From: Mycolicibacterium rhodesiae JS60
Lineage (GTDB): Bacteria; Actinomycetota; Actinomycetes; Mycobacteriales; Mycobacteriaceae
Reading direction: 5' to 3'
NCBI GenBank assembly: GCA_000230935.2
Contig: AGIQ01000002.1
Span: forward strand, 620,001 to 684,000
DNA: 64,000 nucleotides
The notes under the pieces are model-generated. The model saw only the letters and a program-made list of their open reading frames with translations. It did not search any database and was not told the origin of the DNA. The stretch's first letter is position 1; each line of letters begins with the position of its first letter. Below, piece by piece: positions 46,294 to 56,334 of this stretch. Made by a program: the position numbers and the translations under genes.

Positions 46294-47448
46294 ATGCCGG
46301 CGCCCCGAGCTTCGGAAGACGAATCCGTCTCCCCCCTGGTCCGCAAAGCCGCAGCGTGGTGTTGGCGCCTGCTGGTGATCGGGACGTTCGTCGTGGCCTT
46401 GTTGTGGGTCGTGCAGCATCTGCAGGTGATCGTCGTGCCGGTCGCCCTGGCGACCATGCTGGCGGCATTGCTGCTGCCGGCCGTCGACTGGCTCGACCGC
46501 CGCGGCGCACCCCGCGGTGGCGCGGTGGCGCTGGTGCTGCTCGCCGGCTTCGCGCTGTTCGGGGGGATCCTGACTTTCGTTGTCAGCCAATTTGTTTCGG
46601 GTCTGCCCGGCTTGGTGGAGCAGGTCACTCACAGCATCGACAATCTGCGCAAGTGGCTGATCGAAGGGCCGGCGCACCTGAGCCGTGAACAGATCGACAA
46701 TGCGGGCAACTCCGCGATCACCGCGCTGCGCGACAACCAGGAGAAGCTGACCACCGGCGCACTGTCCACCGCCGCCACGCTCACCGAGATCGTCACGGGC
46801 GCACTGCTGGTGTTCTTCACGCTCATCTTCTTGCTGCATGGCGGGCGCAACATCTATGCCTTCGTCACCAAGCTCGTCCCGTCCTCAGCCCGGGAACGGG
46901 TGCGCGACGCCGGCCGGGCCGGATTCGGCTCGCTGATCGGCTACGTGCGGGCGACCTTCCTGGTGGCGCTCGTCGACGCCGTCGGCATCGGCACCGGGCT
47001 CGCGATCATGGGTATCCCGCTCGCGCTGCCGCTGGCCTCGCTGGTCTTTCTCGGCGCGTTCATTCCGCTGGTCGGTGCGATCATCACCGGATTTCTCGCC
47101 GTGGTGGTGGCGCTGTTGGCCAAGGGCGTCGTCTACGCCCTGATCACGCTCGGGCTGGTCATCGCGGTGCAGCAGCTCGAGGCTCACATCCTGCAGCCGC
47201 TGGTGATGGGTCGCGCCGTGTCGATCCATCCGCTCGCGATCGTGCTGGCGATCGCGGGCGGCGGCGTGCTGGCCGGCATCGTCGGTGCGCTCTTGTCGGT
47301 GCCGTTGGTCGCGTTCCTCAACAGCGCCTTCCGCGTGTTGCTGGCCGAGGACCCGGCCGAAGAGGCAGCCGAACTCGAGGCGCGGGACGATGCCGTCGTC
47401 ATCAATGCCGAACCTGACGTCGTGCCGCCGAAAGGCGAGAAAGACTAA
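46294..47448 (+). CDS. AI-2E-family transporter (Rv0205-like)
   Basis: 384-residue membrane protein of the AI-2E/PerM exporter family, with about seven to eight helices and a helical soluble segment between residues 100 and 160. The blocks G-I-P-L-A-L-P-L-A and [10 protein letters not shown] and the late [12 protein letters not shown] are characteristic. Substrate unknown in mycobacteria. ATG at 46294 with leaderless-type promoter. Sits between the UPF0104 gene and mmpL3 as in M. tuberculosis. Confidence 0.87.
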   Translation: MPAPRASEDESVSPLVRKAAAWCWRLLVIGTFVVALLWVVQHLQVIVVPVALATMLAALLLPAVDWLDRRGAPRGGAVALVLLAGFALFGGILTFVVSQFVSGLPGLVEQVTHSIDNLRKWLIEGPAHLSREQIDNAGNSAITALRDNQEKLTTGALSTAATLTEIVTGALLVFFTLIFLLHGGRNIYAFVTKLVPSSARERVRDAGRAGFGSLIGYVRATFLVALVDAVGIGTGLAIMGIPLALPLASLVFLGAFIPLVGAIITGFLAVVVALLAKGVVYALITLGLVIAVQQLEAHILQPLVMGRAVSIHPLAIVLAIAGGGVLAGIVGALLSVPLVAFLNSAFRVLLAEDPAEEAAELEARDDAVVINAEPDVVPPKGEKD

Positions 47449-47465
47449 CCCGCTTGCAGTGATCC

Positions 47466-47509
47466 AGAACGCAGAGCGAGATCTGGTCGAAATCTTCGCT
47501 CTCGGTTCT
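47466..47509. terminator. Inverted repeat between convergent genes
   Basis: Arms 47466-47482 and 47492-47509 pair with two mismatches and one bulge around a 9-base loop. Core GAGCGA / TTCGCTC is shared with the repeat at 18566-18625. Located between the AI-2E-type gene and mmpL3; probable two-way terminator. Confidence 0.55.
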
Positions 47510-47518
47510 TGACGGGAT

Positions 47519-50440
47519 CTACAGCCGGCCCTCGCGGCGCAGCAGATCCGCCGCGCTGACACCACCGCCGGTGCCGCGGCGACGCTGCTCGTCACCCTCT
47601 TTCTTGCCGCGCGAGTTCAGTTTCTCGGTGGCCACCTCGGAGTCACCTTGCTCGGGCCGGCTCACCGGGATCGCCCGCGTCTCCTCGGCGCTGACCGCGG
47701 GGGATACGTCGTCCCCCGCGGGCTCGCGCTGCGCGGGGATCGCCGTAGTGGCGTCGTCCGGGGAAGGGATCGTCTCGGTGGGTTCGGCAGACGGCGGCGG
47801 CTGGGGAGTCGGCCCCGGTTGACCCGGCTTGCCGCGCAGTTCGCCCAGCCACGACTCGATCTCCCGATCCGGTGCCGGCGGTGCCGGCGGGGCCGGCGGA
47901 CGGGTGGAGCGAGCTGCGGACGTCGCGGTGTTGACCGCGTTCTTGACGACGTTCTTGGCCACCGAGAATCGCGTGGTCGGCGCTTCGGTGGTCGCATCTG
48001 TCGGGTCCGCCATCCGCGCGGTACCTGCCGCTGACGGTGCTTCCTGCGGCGGGTTGCGGTATTCGGCACGGCCCACGACGCGCGGGCTCGGCCGGCCGTC
48101 GGGGTGGGTCGGGTCGTGTACCGGGCGGCGCGCCTCGGCGGCCGAGACCGGTGCGCCGGCGCCGACAAGTGCGGGGTCCGGGTCGCGTACCACCGGACGC
48201 TTGCGCTCGTCGGGGAGATGGATCTCGCCCAGCCCGAGCTTGACCTGCAGCCGCTTCATCCACCGCGGTGCCCACCAGCAGTCGTCGCCGAGCAGCTTCA
48301 TCACCGCGGGCACCAAGAACATTCGGATGATCGTCGCGTCCAGCACCAGCGCGGTGATCAGGCCGAACGCCAGGTACTTCATCATCACCAGGTCGGAGAA
48401 GGCGAAGGCGCCGGCCACCACGATGAGGACCAGTGCGGCCGCCGTGATGATGCGTCCGGTGGTGGCGGTACCGATCCGGATGGCCTCCGCCGTCGACATG
48501 CCCCGTTCCCTGGCTTCGACCATGCGAGAGACCAGGAACACCTCGTAGTCGGTGGACAGGCCGTAGATGACCGCGATGATGAGTCCGATCACCGGTGCGG
48601 TTAGTGGCGTCGGCGTGAAGTTCAGCAGACCCGATCCGTGCCCGTCGACGAATATCCAGGTCAACACACCCATGGTCGAACCGAGCGTCAATGCACTCAT
48701 CAGCGCGGCCTTGATCGGCAGCACCAACGATCCGAATGCCAGGAACATCAGCAATGTCGTGGTGGTGATCAGGATCAGCACCATCAGCGGCCCCTTGTCG
48801 AGCAGGCTGTGGATACTGTCCTGCTCCAGTGCCGGGGTGCCGCCTACCCAGATGGTCACGCCCTTCGGCGGCGGTATCGCGCGGAGGTCCTTGATCTTTT
48901 GTGGTGCGTCGTTGCGGACTTGTAGCCCGTTCTGGATGACGGTGACGTTGGGGTCTTTGGTGCCCTCGTCGGTGGCGGTACGCGGTGTCCACTGCCCGGT
49001 GAATCCGGGGATGGCATTGGCTTGCTGGGTGATCGCTTCGATCTGCGCCGGTGTCGCGTCCTGGATCACCAGCGTCATCTGCTCGGTGCGGAAACCGGGG
49101 AAGGTCCGGTCGAAGTCCTCTTGCGCCTGGCGCACGGAATTCGTTGGGGGCAAATACTTTTCGCTGAAGCCGCCCAGTGTCAGCTTTCCCAGCGGGATGA
49201 TCAGCAAGATCATGATGATGACGATCGGCAGCGCGAACAGGATCGGCCGCTTCATGACCATGTTGACGAGCTTGCCCCAGAAGCCCTTCTCGACCTGCTC
49301 GCGAGTCTGGGTCTTCTGCAGCTTGTTGGCCAGCCACTCCAGGTACACGCGCATCGGCTTCCAGTTGCGGAAGAACGGCACCCGCAGCAGCGTGCGCACA
49401 CCGAGCGCGTCGACGTTGGGACCGAGGATGCTCAGCACCGCGGGCAGCACGGTGATCGACAGGATCGCGGCCAGCATCACCGACGCGATGCCCGCGTAGG
49501 TCAGCGATTTCAGGAAGCCCTGCGGGAACAGCAGGAGGCCGGCCAGCGAGGCCGCGATCAGCACGGCCGAGAACGTCACGGTCCGGCCTGCCGTCATGAC
49601 GGTGCGGCGGATCGCCTGCTCGACGTCGTAGCCCTCGGCGAGTTCCTCGCGGAATCGGCTCACCACGAAGAGGCCGTAGTCGATCGCGATACCGAGGCCG
49701 ATCAGGGTGACGACCGGCTGGGCGAAGAAGTGCACGGGCGCGAACAGCGAGATCAGCCGCATGATGCCCAGCGACCCGAGGATGGACAGACCACCGACCA
49801 TCGCGGGAAGGAAGGCGGCCACCACACCGCCGAACACGAAGAACAGCACGACCGCGACCAGCGGCAGGGCCAATACCTCGGCACGCTGCTGGTCCTTGCC
49901 GATCGTGCCGGTCAGCTCGCTGGCGACGGGCTGCAGGCCGGCCAGTTCGACCTTGCCGTCGTCCAGCTTCTGGAGGTCGGGCTGCACGATCTTGAAGTTG
50001 TTGAGGATGGTGTCGTCGTCATCGCCCTTGAGCGGCAGCGTGACGAAGGTGCGGGTCTTGTCGTCGGTCGCGAGCTTCTGAACTGCGGGCAGCGTCGGCG
50101 CCTTCAGGTAGCCGGCCCACGGGAGCATCTGGTCGGGATGGTCGTCGACGACCTTGTTCAGTTCGTCGACGATCTTCTTGGACCATTCCGGGTCGTCGAC
50201 GGTCTTGCCCTCGGGGGCGGTGAAGATGGCGACGATGTGGCTGGACCGGTCGCGGCCGTAGACCTCGTCGGCCAGCACCGAGGCCTTCACCGACTGGCTG
50301 TTGTCGTCGTAGAACCCGCTCTGCGTGACGTGCTTGCCCAGGCTGAGCCCGAAGACGCCGGCGCCGAGGCACAGCCCGACCATGACTGCGATCACGATGT
50401 ATCGGAAGCGATACACAGTTCGACCCCACCAGGCGAACAC
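47519..50440 (-). CDS. mmpL3: MmpL3 trehalose monomycolate transporter
   Basis: 973-residue RND transporter, essential in mycobacteria because it flips trehalose monomycolate for outer-membrane assembly. Twelve helices, two periplasmic domains, proton-relay Asp-Tyr pairs (Asp254/Tyr255 in G-I-A-I-D-Y-G-L-F and the pair in G-L-S-T-D-Y-E-V-F), and a cytoplasmic tail of about 210 residues rich in proline, threonine and charge, often phosphorylated or bound by partners in this family. GTG start with a strong TAGGAG. Last gene of the operon trmB - NYN protein - mmpL3. Confidence 0.97.
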   Translation of the reverse strand: MFAWWGRTVYRFRYIVIAVMVGLCLGAGVFGLSLGKHVTQSGFYDDNSQSVKASVLADEVYGRDRSSHIVAIFTAPEGKTVDDPEWSKKIVDELNKVVDDHPDQMLPWAGYLKAPTLPAVQKLATDDKTRTFVTLPLKGDDDDTILNNFKIVQPDLQKLDDGKVELAGLQPVASELTGTIGKDQQRAEVLALPLVAVVLFFVFGGVVAAFLPAMVGGLSILGSLGIMRLISLFAPVHFFAQPVVTLIGLGIAIDYGLFVVSRFREELAEGYDVEQAIRRTVMTAGRTVTFSAVLIAASLAGLLLFPQGFLKSLTYAGIASVMLAAILSITVLPAVLSILGPNVDALGVRTLLRVPFFRNWKPMRVYLEWLANKLQKTQTREQVEKGFWGKLVNMVMKRPILFALPIVIIMILLIIPLGKLTLGGFSEKYLPPTNSVRQAQEDFDRTFPGFRTEQMTLVIQDATPAQIEAITQQANAIPGFTGQWTPRTATDEGTKDPNVTVIQNGLQVRNDAPQKIKDLRAIPPPKGVTIWVGGTPALEQDSIHSLLDKGPLMVLILITTTTLLMFLAFGSLVLPIKAALMSALTLGSTMGVLTWIFVDGHGSGLLNFTPTPLTAPVIGLIIAVIYGLSTDYEVFLVSRMVEARERGMSTAEAIRIGTATTGRIITAAALVLIVVAGAFAFSDLVMMKYLAFGLITALVLDATIIRMFLVPAVMKLLGDDCWWAPRWMKRLQVKLGLGEIHLPDERKRPVVRDPDPALVGAGAPVSAAEARRPVHDPTHPDGRPSPRVVGRAEYRNPPQEAPSAAGTARMADPTDATTEAPTTRFSVAKNVVKNAVNTATSAARSTRPPAPPAPPAPDREIESWLGELRGKPGQPGPTPQPPPSAEPTETIPSPDDATTAIPAQREPAGDDVSPAVSAEETRAIPVSRPEQGDSEVATEKLNSRGKKEGDEQRRRGTGGGVSAADLLRREGRL

Positions 50441-50485
50441 GTAATCTCCTAACTAAATCTGTGGCGACCTGCGCATCGGGTTCTC

Positions 50486-51178
50486 CTACACGCGCGATGT
50501 CAGTAGTGAGGACAGCGGCCGGAATGGTTGCAGCCACGCCCCCTGCTCTGGTAGCGAATCTAGGCCGATTCGCGGCAGCGGCTCTCGGAAAACACCAGGA
50601 ATGTCCTCCAGGTCGACGAACTCCAAGGTATCCGACGCTAGTGCCCAGCTGGCATGTTCGCGAAATCCGAGCACGTAGGCGGGGGTGCCGGCCCGGGCGA
50701 TGTCCTCCAGCGGCGTGCGGAACGCCTGCCCGTCGGCCGACGCGACCAGCACGGCTGCCAGACCCTCGCGGCGGCGCAGTTCGATGTGGGCGAGCATGTC
50801 GGAGTCGACGTCGCTGTCGTCGTCCACCTTCGGTTTGGCGAAGACCGCGAAGCCGACGTTGCGCAGTGCCTCCACCCAGGGGCGGACGACGTCTGCGCTG
50901 CCGGGCGCGATGTTGGTGAACACGGTTGCCTCCGGTTCCACCGAGATTTCCGGGTGGCCGGCCGACAGTTCGGCGGTGCGGGTCAACAACCAGCGTCCCA
51001 GCGCGTCGAACCGTGGCCGGTGTGCGGCCGTCGGCCGGCCGCCGAGAATGGAACCCAGCCCCATGTCCAGGTTGGGCGCATCCCAGACCAGAAGTACCCG
51101 CGCAACCGTCGGGTTCACCACCGAATCGTCGCCGTCGGGCGGCGCGGGGGCGGCCGTGGCGTCTTCCATCACACTCAT
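50486..51178 (-). CDS. NYN-domain protein (Rv0207c-like)
   Basis: 230-residue protein with a PIN-like NYN domain: V-W-D-A-P-N-L-D (about 31-38) with the first acidic residue, D-S-D-V-D-S-D-M and S-A-D-G-Q-A-F for the later ones. NYN domains are putative RNases. Start ATG at 51178 overlaps the trmB stop (ATGA); mmpL3 begins 45 bases downstream. Fixed position between a tRNA methyltransferase and mmpL3 suggests co-regulation; biochemical role unknown. Confidence 0.86.
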   Translation of the reverse strand: MSVMEDATAAPAPPDGDDSVVNPTVARVLLVWDAPNLDMGLGSILGGRPTAAHRPRFDALGRWLLTRTAELSAGHPEISVEPEATVFTNIAPGSADVVRPWVEALRNVGFAVFAKPKVDDDSDVDSDMLAHIELRRREGLAAVLVASADGQAFRTPLEDIARAGTPAYVLGFREHASWALASDTLEFVDLEDIPGVFREPLPRIGLDSLPEQGAWLQPFRPLSSLLTSRV

Positions 51179-51933
51179 GGCCGTCTCAACCACAGAAGCT
51201 CGGTCACCGCACTGCCTGCGTGGCGGGCCTTCGTCTCGTACTTGGTCGTCGGGCGCTGCACCGACATCGGCAGCTGGTCACCGGGCTGCACACGTTGCAG
51301 CAGGGGTTCGGCGTCACCGGCTCCGGCGATCTGCTCGGCGTACCCGGCGTGGTCGGTGGCGGCGTGCAGGACCCCGCCGGGGCGCAGCCGGTCGGCGATG
51401 AGGGCGATGGTGCTCGACTGCAGCAGCCGGCGCTTGTGGTGGCGTGATTTCGGCCAGGGGTCGGGGAAGAAGACCCGCGCCCCGGTCAGCTCTCCGGTGG
51501 CGAACATGTGCTCGAGCACGTCGACGGCGTCGCCGCGGATCAGCCGGATATTGGTGACGCCCTCCCGGTCGACGGCGCTGAGCAGCTGCGCAAGGCCGCG
51601 TCGGTACACCTCGGCGGCAATCACGTCGATGTGGGGCTCGGCCATGGCCATCCCGAGGGTCGAGGTCCCGGTGCCGCAGCCGATCTCCAGGACGACAGGA
51701 GCTCGACGGCCGAACCATGCGGTCGTGTCCAGGTGCCCGGCGGGTTTTTCCCCGTTACGAGCCTGGGTACCGAGCTGCGGCCAGAGCCGGTCCCACACTT
51801 CTTGCTGGGCCTCGGTCAGCGCCGAGCGGCGCGAGCGGAAGCTGGTTATTCGGGGATACGGATGCGCGGCCACGGCATCGGGCGTGGCTGAGCCACTGTG
51901 GTGCTGCGCATGCATCCGTCCATCGTCGCTCAT
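51175..51933 (-). CDS. trmB: tRNA (guanine-N7)-methyltransferase
   Basis: 252-residue SAM-dependent enzyme that methylates G46 in tRNA. SAM loop E-I-G-C-G-T-G and the TrmB signature F-F-P-D-P-W-P-K-S-R-H-H-K-R-R are both present. ATG at 51933 has GGGGGAG upstream; an earlier start in the same frame would add 25 residues without family similarity. First gene of the mmpL3 operon, divergent from the pseudo-GTPase pair across about 100 bases. Confidence 0.95.
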   Translation of the reverse strand: MSDDGRMHAQHHSGSATPDAVAAHPYPRITSFRSRRSALTEAQQEVWDRLWPQLGTQARNGEKPAGHLDTTAWFGRRAPVVLEIGCGTGTSTLGMAMAEPHIDVIAAEVYRRGLAQLLSAVDREGVTNIRLIRGDAVDVLEHMFATGELTGARVFFPDPWPKSRHHKRRLLQSSTIALIADRLRPGGVLHAATDHAGYAEQIAGAGDAEPLLQRVQPGDQLPMSVQRPTTKYETKARHAGSAVTELLWLRRP

Positions 51934-52034
51934 GAACTCCCCCGTACTCGCACCGTGGTACAGATTGATACCCAACAGTTGCCTTCGCCTGGTAGTGGCT
52001 ACCGCCACAGGTCAGCGGCTGCCAGCATGTCGGT

Positions 52035-52904
52035 GTGGTGGGGTTGCCGATACGGGTCAGGGTGACGGGTCGCGGCGGGTGTGGCAGGCGCACAGTGACC
52101 CGAGTGTTGCGTGGGGCCGGTGTGGTGATCGCGGATCCGCCGGAGACCGCCGACGTCGCCGTCTACGTGTTGGCCGAGACGCTGAAACCCGAGGACCGCC
52201 GCGCGATCGCCGGCTCGTCCCGGCCGGTCGTCGCCGTCGTCAACAAGGCGGATCTGGCCGGATTCGGTGGTCCGGGGCCCATCGCGGCCGCCACCGCTCT
52301 CTGCGGGCGCCTCGGCGCACTCACCGGCGTCTGGTTCTATCCCCTGGCGGGACTGGCTGCGGCCGCCGCGTTGGACCATACCGTCGTCGACGACGAGTTG
52401 GTCGGCGCGTTGCGGGCGCTGACCACAGATCCGGCGGACCTCGGCTCGACCGACCGGTTCGCCGCCACGGCACACCGGCTGCCACAGGCGATCCGGGAAC
52501 GGCTGCTCGTCGAGCTCGACCTGTTCGGTATCGCCCACGGCGTGCTGGCGCTACGCGCCGGTGCCGATCGAGAAGGGCTGCTCGCCGCGTTGCGGCACGC
52601 CAGCGCGGTGGACGGGTTGCTCGCCGGTATTGATCGTGCAGCCGCACCCGTGCGTTATCGGCGACTGGCCCCCGACGCGTCGGTCGGCACCCGAATGGCC
52701 GCGGCCATCGAAGTGGTGCGCGACGCCGGGATGGCGGTGGATGACGGTGTGACCGAGACAGCGCATCTCCAGCGCGCGATCACCTGGCAGCGATACTCCC
52801 GCGGACCGGTGTCCCGGCTGCATCGGTCCTGCGGCGTCGACATCGCCCGGGGTTCGCTGCGGTTGTGGGAACGTGCGGGCGGCGTCGCGGAGCCACTGTT
52901 GTGA
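52035..52904 (+). CDS. Degenerate GTPase-like protein (Rv0209-like)
   Basis: 289-residue soluble protein. The N-terminal region resembles a small GTPase core: a P-loop-like G-R-G-G-C-G-R-R-T (12-20) in which the invariant lysine is arginine, no clear switch or D-x-x-G, but an intact base-recognition motif N-K-A-D (70-73). The C-terminal half is helical. Start could be any of three close GTG codons (52033-52040); 52035 or 52038 is in frame. Its stop overlaps the GTG of the next gene. Same place as Rv0209, which has no known function. Nucleotide binding is uncertain. Confidence 0.72.
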   Translation: MVGLPIRVRVTGRGGCGRRTVTRVLRGAGVVIADPPETADVAVYVLAETLKPEDRRAIAGSSRPVVAVVNKADLAGFGGPGPIAAATALCGRLGALTGVWFYPLAGLAAAAALDHTVVDDELVGALRALTTDPADLGSTDRFAATAHRLPQAIRERLLVELDLFGIAHGVLALRAGADREGLLAALRHASAVDGLLAGIDRAAAPVRYRRLAPDASVGTRMAAAIEVVRDAGMAVDDGVTETAHLQRAITWQRYSRGPVSRLHRSCGVDIARGSLRLWERAGGVAEPLL

Positions 52905-54346
52905 CCGATGCCGTCGACAGCGTGGTGGCCGAGATCGACTCGATCACCCGGTGCGATGCCGTATTGGTCGCCGGACCTTGGCTGGCGGGTACCAGCAGTG
53001 CGGTGTCCGCCCTTCGCGACCGGCTGCCCGAGGCCACCGTTCTGGAAGTAAACGAGCTCCGCGCCGGCGAGGCGCCCGCCGTGGTGGTGTTCGTGGTGTC
53101 GGCCACCGCACCGCTGACCGAATCGGACTGTGCACTGCTGGACGCCGTCGCCGCCGATACCGACGCGGTGATCGGGGTGGTGTCCAAGATCGACGTGCAC
53201 CGCACCTGGCGGGAGGTGCTCGACGCCGACCGTGCGCTGCTGACCGAGCGGGCCGCCCGTTACGGCGAGGTGGTTTGGGTGGGGGCCGCCGCTGCACCGG
53301 ATCTGGGGCCGCCTGTCGTTGACGACGTCGTCGCGGCGGTGACCGCCATGCTCGACGATGACTTGCTAGATCAGCGAAATCGATTGCGCGCGTGGGAGAA
53401 TCGGTTGCTTACTATGCGCCTTCGGCTGGATCGCGACGTCGAGGGCGCTGGTCGGGAAGCCCGGCTGGCCGCGCTACGGGAACAGCGTGCGGGCCTACTG
53501 CGCGCGTTTCGGCTGACCACATCGCAGCGTTCCATCGCCATACGTAGCCAGATGCAGCAGGCCCGGGTGCAGTTGTCCTCCTTGGCCCGCACCCGCTGTG
53601 CGTCGGTGCGTTGCGAGCTGCAACAGGACGTCGCGGGCATGACCCGGCGCCGACTCGGCGGCATCACCGACGAGGTGCGGCACCGGATCGCCGAGATGAG
53701 CGGCGACGTGCAGGAGGGCACCTTCCGCCGTCTGGCCGATATCGGCGACCAGCTGGGCCTACCCGTCCACGTGCCGGCCGACCCGTGCCCGGTGGTCGCG
53801 GTGGGCGCCGCGCCGCTGCGGTCACGCAGCGCGGAGAACCGGTTGATGATGCTGCTGGGCGCGGGCTTCGGACTCGGCGTCGCGCTGACGCTGAGCCGGC
53901 TGTTCGCCGACCTGGCTCCACGATGGGCGCTCGGCGGTGCCATCGGTGGCGCGATCGTCGGGCTGGGGGTGACACTGTGGGTCGTCGGTGTCCGGGGACT
54001 GCTGCACGATCGCGCGGTGCTGGACCGCTGGGTTGGTGAGGTCACCACCGGGTTGCGCACCGCGATGGAGGAATGGGTGGCGACTCGGGTGCTGGCCGCC
54101 GAGGCGTCGCTGGGCCGGGCGACCGCCGAGCGGGACGCCGCCGAGCGTGCCGATATGGAGGAATCGGTGGCCTGGATCGACCGGGAAATCCGCGAGCACG
54201 GGGTGCAGCGGGCGCGGGCCGCGGCGATCCGGGACCGTCGTGTCCCGGTGATCGAGAAGGCGTTGGCGGCGGTGCGGGCTGATCTCGACGAACTGAATCG
54301 AAGAAAAGCTCCGAATTATGGCCTTCTGAATCGTTCCTGTGAGTGA
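52901..54346 (+). CDS. Dynamin-like pseudo-GTPase with membrane hairpin (Rv0210-like)
   Basis: 481-residue protein. The N-terminal 150 residues look like a GTPase fold with P-loop position G-P-W-L-A-G-T-S (25-32) lacking lysine, no D-x-x-G, and S-K-I-D (95-98) at the base-recognition position. A coiled-coil-rich helical region (about 155-290) follows, then a hydrophobic hairpin of two helices (about 315-363) and a second long helical region (about 385-475). This order, head, helical bundle, membrane paddle, helical bundle, recalls bacterial dynamin-like proteins. GTG start overlaps the partner gene (GTGA). Confidence 0.7.
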   Translation: MTDAVDSVVAEIDSITRCDAVLVAGPWLAGTSSAVSALRDRLPEATVLEVNELRAGEAPAVVVFVVSATAPLTESDCALLDAVAADTDAVIGVVSKIDVHRTWREVLDADRALLTERAARYGEVVWVGAAAAPDLGPPVVDDVVAAVTAMLDDDLLDQRNRLRAWENRLLTMRLRLDRDVEGAGREARLAALREQRAGLLRAFRLTTSQRSIAIRSQMQQARVQLSSLARTRCASVRCELQQDVAGMTRRRLGGITDEVRHRIAEMSGDVQEGTFRRLADIGDQLGLPVHVPADPCPVVAVGAAPLRSRSAENRLMMLLGAGFGLGVALTLSRLFADLAPRWALGGAIGGAIVGLGVTLWVVGVRGLLHDRAVLDRWVGEVTTGLRTAMEEWVATRVLAAEASLGRATAERDAAERADMEESVAWIDREIREHGVQRARAAAIRDRRVPVIEKALAAVRADLDELNRRKAPNYGLLNRSCE

Positions 54347-54367
54347 TCGGACATAATCCCGATTAAC

Positions 54368-54386
54368 CGCGGGTATCTCACCCGCG
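54368..54386. promoter_or_regulatory. Hairpin/palindrome in the pckG leader
   Basis: CGCGGGT-ATCTC-ACCCGCG, perfect 7-base arms, flanked by TTAAC (54363-54367) and GTTAA (54386-54390), which extend the symmetry. It lies about 85 bases before the pckG start and 22 after the preceding stop. It could be an operator, or a terminator of the pseudo-GTPase pair. Confidence 0.5.
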
Positions 54387-54469
54387 TTAACCTACTTTTC
54401 AGGGAGGACCGTGTCTCGGCGCGGAATCCGGCCTGCGTCCTGGCCATAAAAAGTAAGCAGGAGATAGCG

Positions 54470-56296
54470 ATGACTTCAGCGACCATCCCCGGTCTGGATA
54501 CCGCACCGACCAAGCATCAGGGCCTGCTCGCTTGGGTCCAGGAGGTCGCCGAACTCACGCAGCCCGACCGCGTGGTCTTCGCCGACGGTTCCGCTGAGGA
54601 ATACCAGCGCCTCTGCGACCAGTTGGTGGCTGCCAGCACGTTCACTCCGCTGAGCGACACCGAGGAGCCGAGCTCCTACCTGGCCCGCTCGGCGCCGTCG
54701 GATGTTGCGCGCGTGGAGTCGCGGACGTTCATCTGCTCGGAGCGCGAGATCGACGCCGGCCCGACCAACAACTGGATGGACCCCGCCGAGATGCGCGGCC
54801 TGATGACCGACCTGTACCGCGGCTGCATGCGTGGACGCACGATGTATGTGGTGCCGTTCTGCATGGGCCCGCTCGGTGCCGACGACCCGAAGCTCGGCGT
54901 CGAGATCACCGACTCCGAATACGTCGTCGTGTCGATGCGGACGATGACTCGCATGGGCAAAGCCGCGCTGGACAAGATCGGCGAGGACGGATTCTTCGTC
55001 AAGGCACTGCATTCGCTCGGTGCGCCCCTCGATCCGGGCCAAGAAGACGTTCCCTGGCCGTGCAACGACACCAAGTACATCACCCACTTCCCCGAGACCC
55101 GCGAGATCTGGAGCTTCGGCTCGGGTTACGGCGGCAACGCACTGCTGGGCAAGAAGTGCTACTCGCTGCGGATCGCCTCGGCGATGGCGCACGACGAGGG
55201 CTGGCTCGCCGAGCACATGCTGATCCTCAAGCTGATCTCGCCGGAGAACAAGGCGTACTACGTCGCCGCCGCGTTCCCGTCGGCCTGCGGCAAGACCAAC
55301 CTCGCGATGCTGCAGCCGACCGTCCCGGGCTGGCGCGCGGAGACCGTCGGCGACGACATCGCCTGGATGCGCTTCGGCAAGGACGGCCGGCTGTATGCCA
55401 CCAACCCGGAGTTCGGTTTCTTCGGTGTGGCACCGGGCACCAACTGGAGCTCGAACCCCAACGCCATGAAGACCGTCGCCGCCGGCAACACCGTCTTCAC
55501 CAACGTCGCGCTGACCGACGAAGGGGGTGTCTGGTGGGAGGGCCTCGAGGGCGACCCGCAGCACCTGATCGATTGGAAGGGCAACGATTGGACGCCGGAG
55601 TCCGGCGAGAAGGCAGCCCATCCCAACTCCCGTTACTGCACGCCGATGGCGCAGTGCCCGACACTGGCGCCCGAGTGGGATGACCCGCAGGGCGTGCCGA
55701 TCTCGGCCATCCTGTTCGGCGGTCGCCGCAAGACGACGGTGCCGCTGGTGACGCAGGCCCGCGACTGGCAGCACGGTGTATTCATCGGTGCCACACTGGG
55801 TTCCGAGCAGACCGCCGCCGCCGAGGGCAAGGTCGGCACCGTGCGTCGCGACCCGATGGCCATGCTCCCGTTCCTCGGCTACAACGTCGGCGACTACTTC
55901 GCCCACTGGATCAACCTCGGCAAGAACGCCGACGAGTCCAAGATGCCGAAGATCTTCTTCGTCAACTGGTTCCGTCGCGGTGACGACGGCCGCTTCCTGT
56001 GGCCCGGCTTCGGCGAGAACAGCCGCGTGATGAAGTGGATCATCGAGCGGGTCGAGGGCAAGGCCAACGGCTCGACCACGCCGATCGGCATCGTGCCGAG
56101 CGCAGGCGATCTCGATCTCGAAGGCCTGGATGCCGATCCGGCCGACGTCAACGAGGCGCTGGCGGTGAACGTGCAGGAGTGGCGCGACGAATTGCCGCTG
56201 ATCGAGGAGTGGTTCGAGTTCGTCGGCGAGAAGCTGCCGACCGGCGTGAAGGACGAGTTCGAGGCGCTCAAGCAGCGTCTTGCCGAAAGTTCCTGA
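54470..56296 (+). CDS. pckG: Phosphoenolpyruvate carboxykinase (GTP)
   Basis: 608-residue GTP-dependent PEPCK, which converts oxaloacetate to phosphoenolpyruvate at the entry to gluconeogenesis, essential for growth on fatty acids. The P-loop F-P-S-A-C-G-K-T-N contains the reactive Cys273 and Lys275, and the F-G-G-R-R block binds GTP. Length matches the mycobacterial enzyme (Rv0211, also called pckA). AGGAGA precedes the ATG. The leader carries a symmetric hairpin. It links the lipid-catabolic genes nearby to sugar synthesis. Confidence 0.97.
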   Translation: MTSATIPGLDTAPTKHQGLLAWVQEVAELTQPDRVVFADGSAEEYQRLCDQLVAASTFTPLSDTEEPSSYLARSAPSDVARVESRTFICSEREIDAGPTNNWMDPAEMRGLMTDLYRGCMRGRTMYVVPFCMGPLGADDPKLGVEITDSEYVVVSMRTMTRMGKAALDKIGEDGFFVKALHSLGAPLDPGQEDVPWPCNDTKYITHFPETREIWSFGSGYGGNALLGKKCYSLRIASAMAHDEGWLAEHMLILKLISPENKAYYVAAAFPSACGKTNLAMLQPTVPGWRAETVGDDIAWMRFGKDGRLYATNPEFGFFGVAPGTNWSSNPNAMKTVAAGNTVFTNVALTDEGGVWWEGLEGDPQHLIDWKGNDWTPESGEKAAHPNSRYCTPMAQCPTLAPEWDDPQGVPISAILFGGRRKTTVPLVTQARDWQHGVFIGATLGSEQTAAAEGKVGTVRRDPMAMLPFLGYNVGDYFAHWINLGKNADESKMPKIFFVNWFRRGDDGRFLWPGFGENSRVMKWIIERVEGKANGSTTPIGIVPSAGDLDLEGLDADPADVNEALAVNVQEWRDELPLIEEWFEFVGEKLPTGVKDEFEALKQRLAESS

Positions 56297-56319
56297 CTAC
56301 GGCCGTTAAGGCCTGACAG

Positions 56320-56333
56320 CCGCCCGTGGGCGG
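56320..56333. terminator. Short GC-rich hairpin after pckG
   Basis: CCGCCC-GT-GGGCGG, 6-base arms, 23 bases after the pckG stop and directly before the TAGCAT -10 box of the next gene. Either a weak terminator or an operator for that promoter. Confidence 0.35.
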
Positions 56334-56334
56334 T

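Noticed and set aside
45000..46628. Upstream extension of the DUF3054 frame to a 667-residue protein
   Set aside because: Overlaps the UPF0104 gene in a different frame; only the last 124 residues resemble a real protein.
47643..49337. 564-codon frame on the minus strand
   Set aside because: Out-of-frame shadow of mmpL3 on the same strand.
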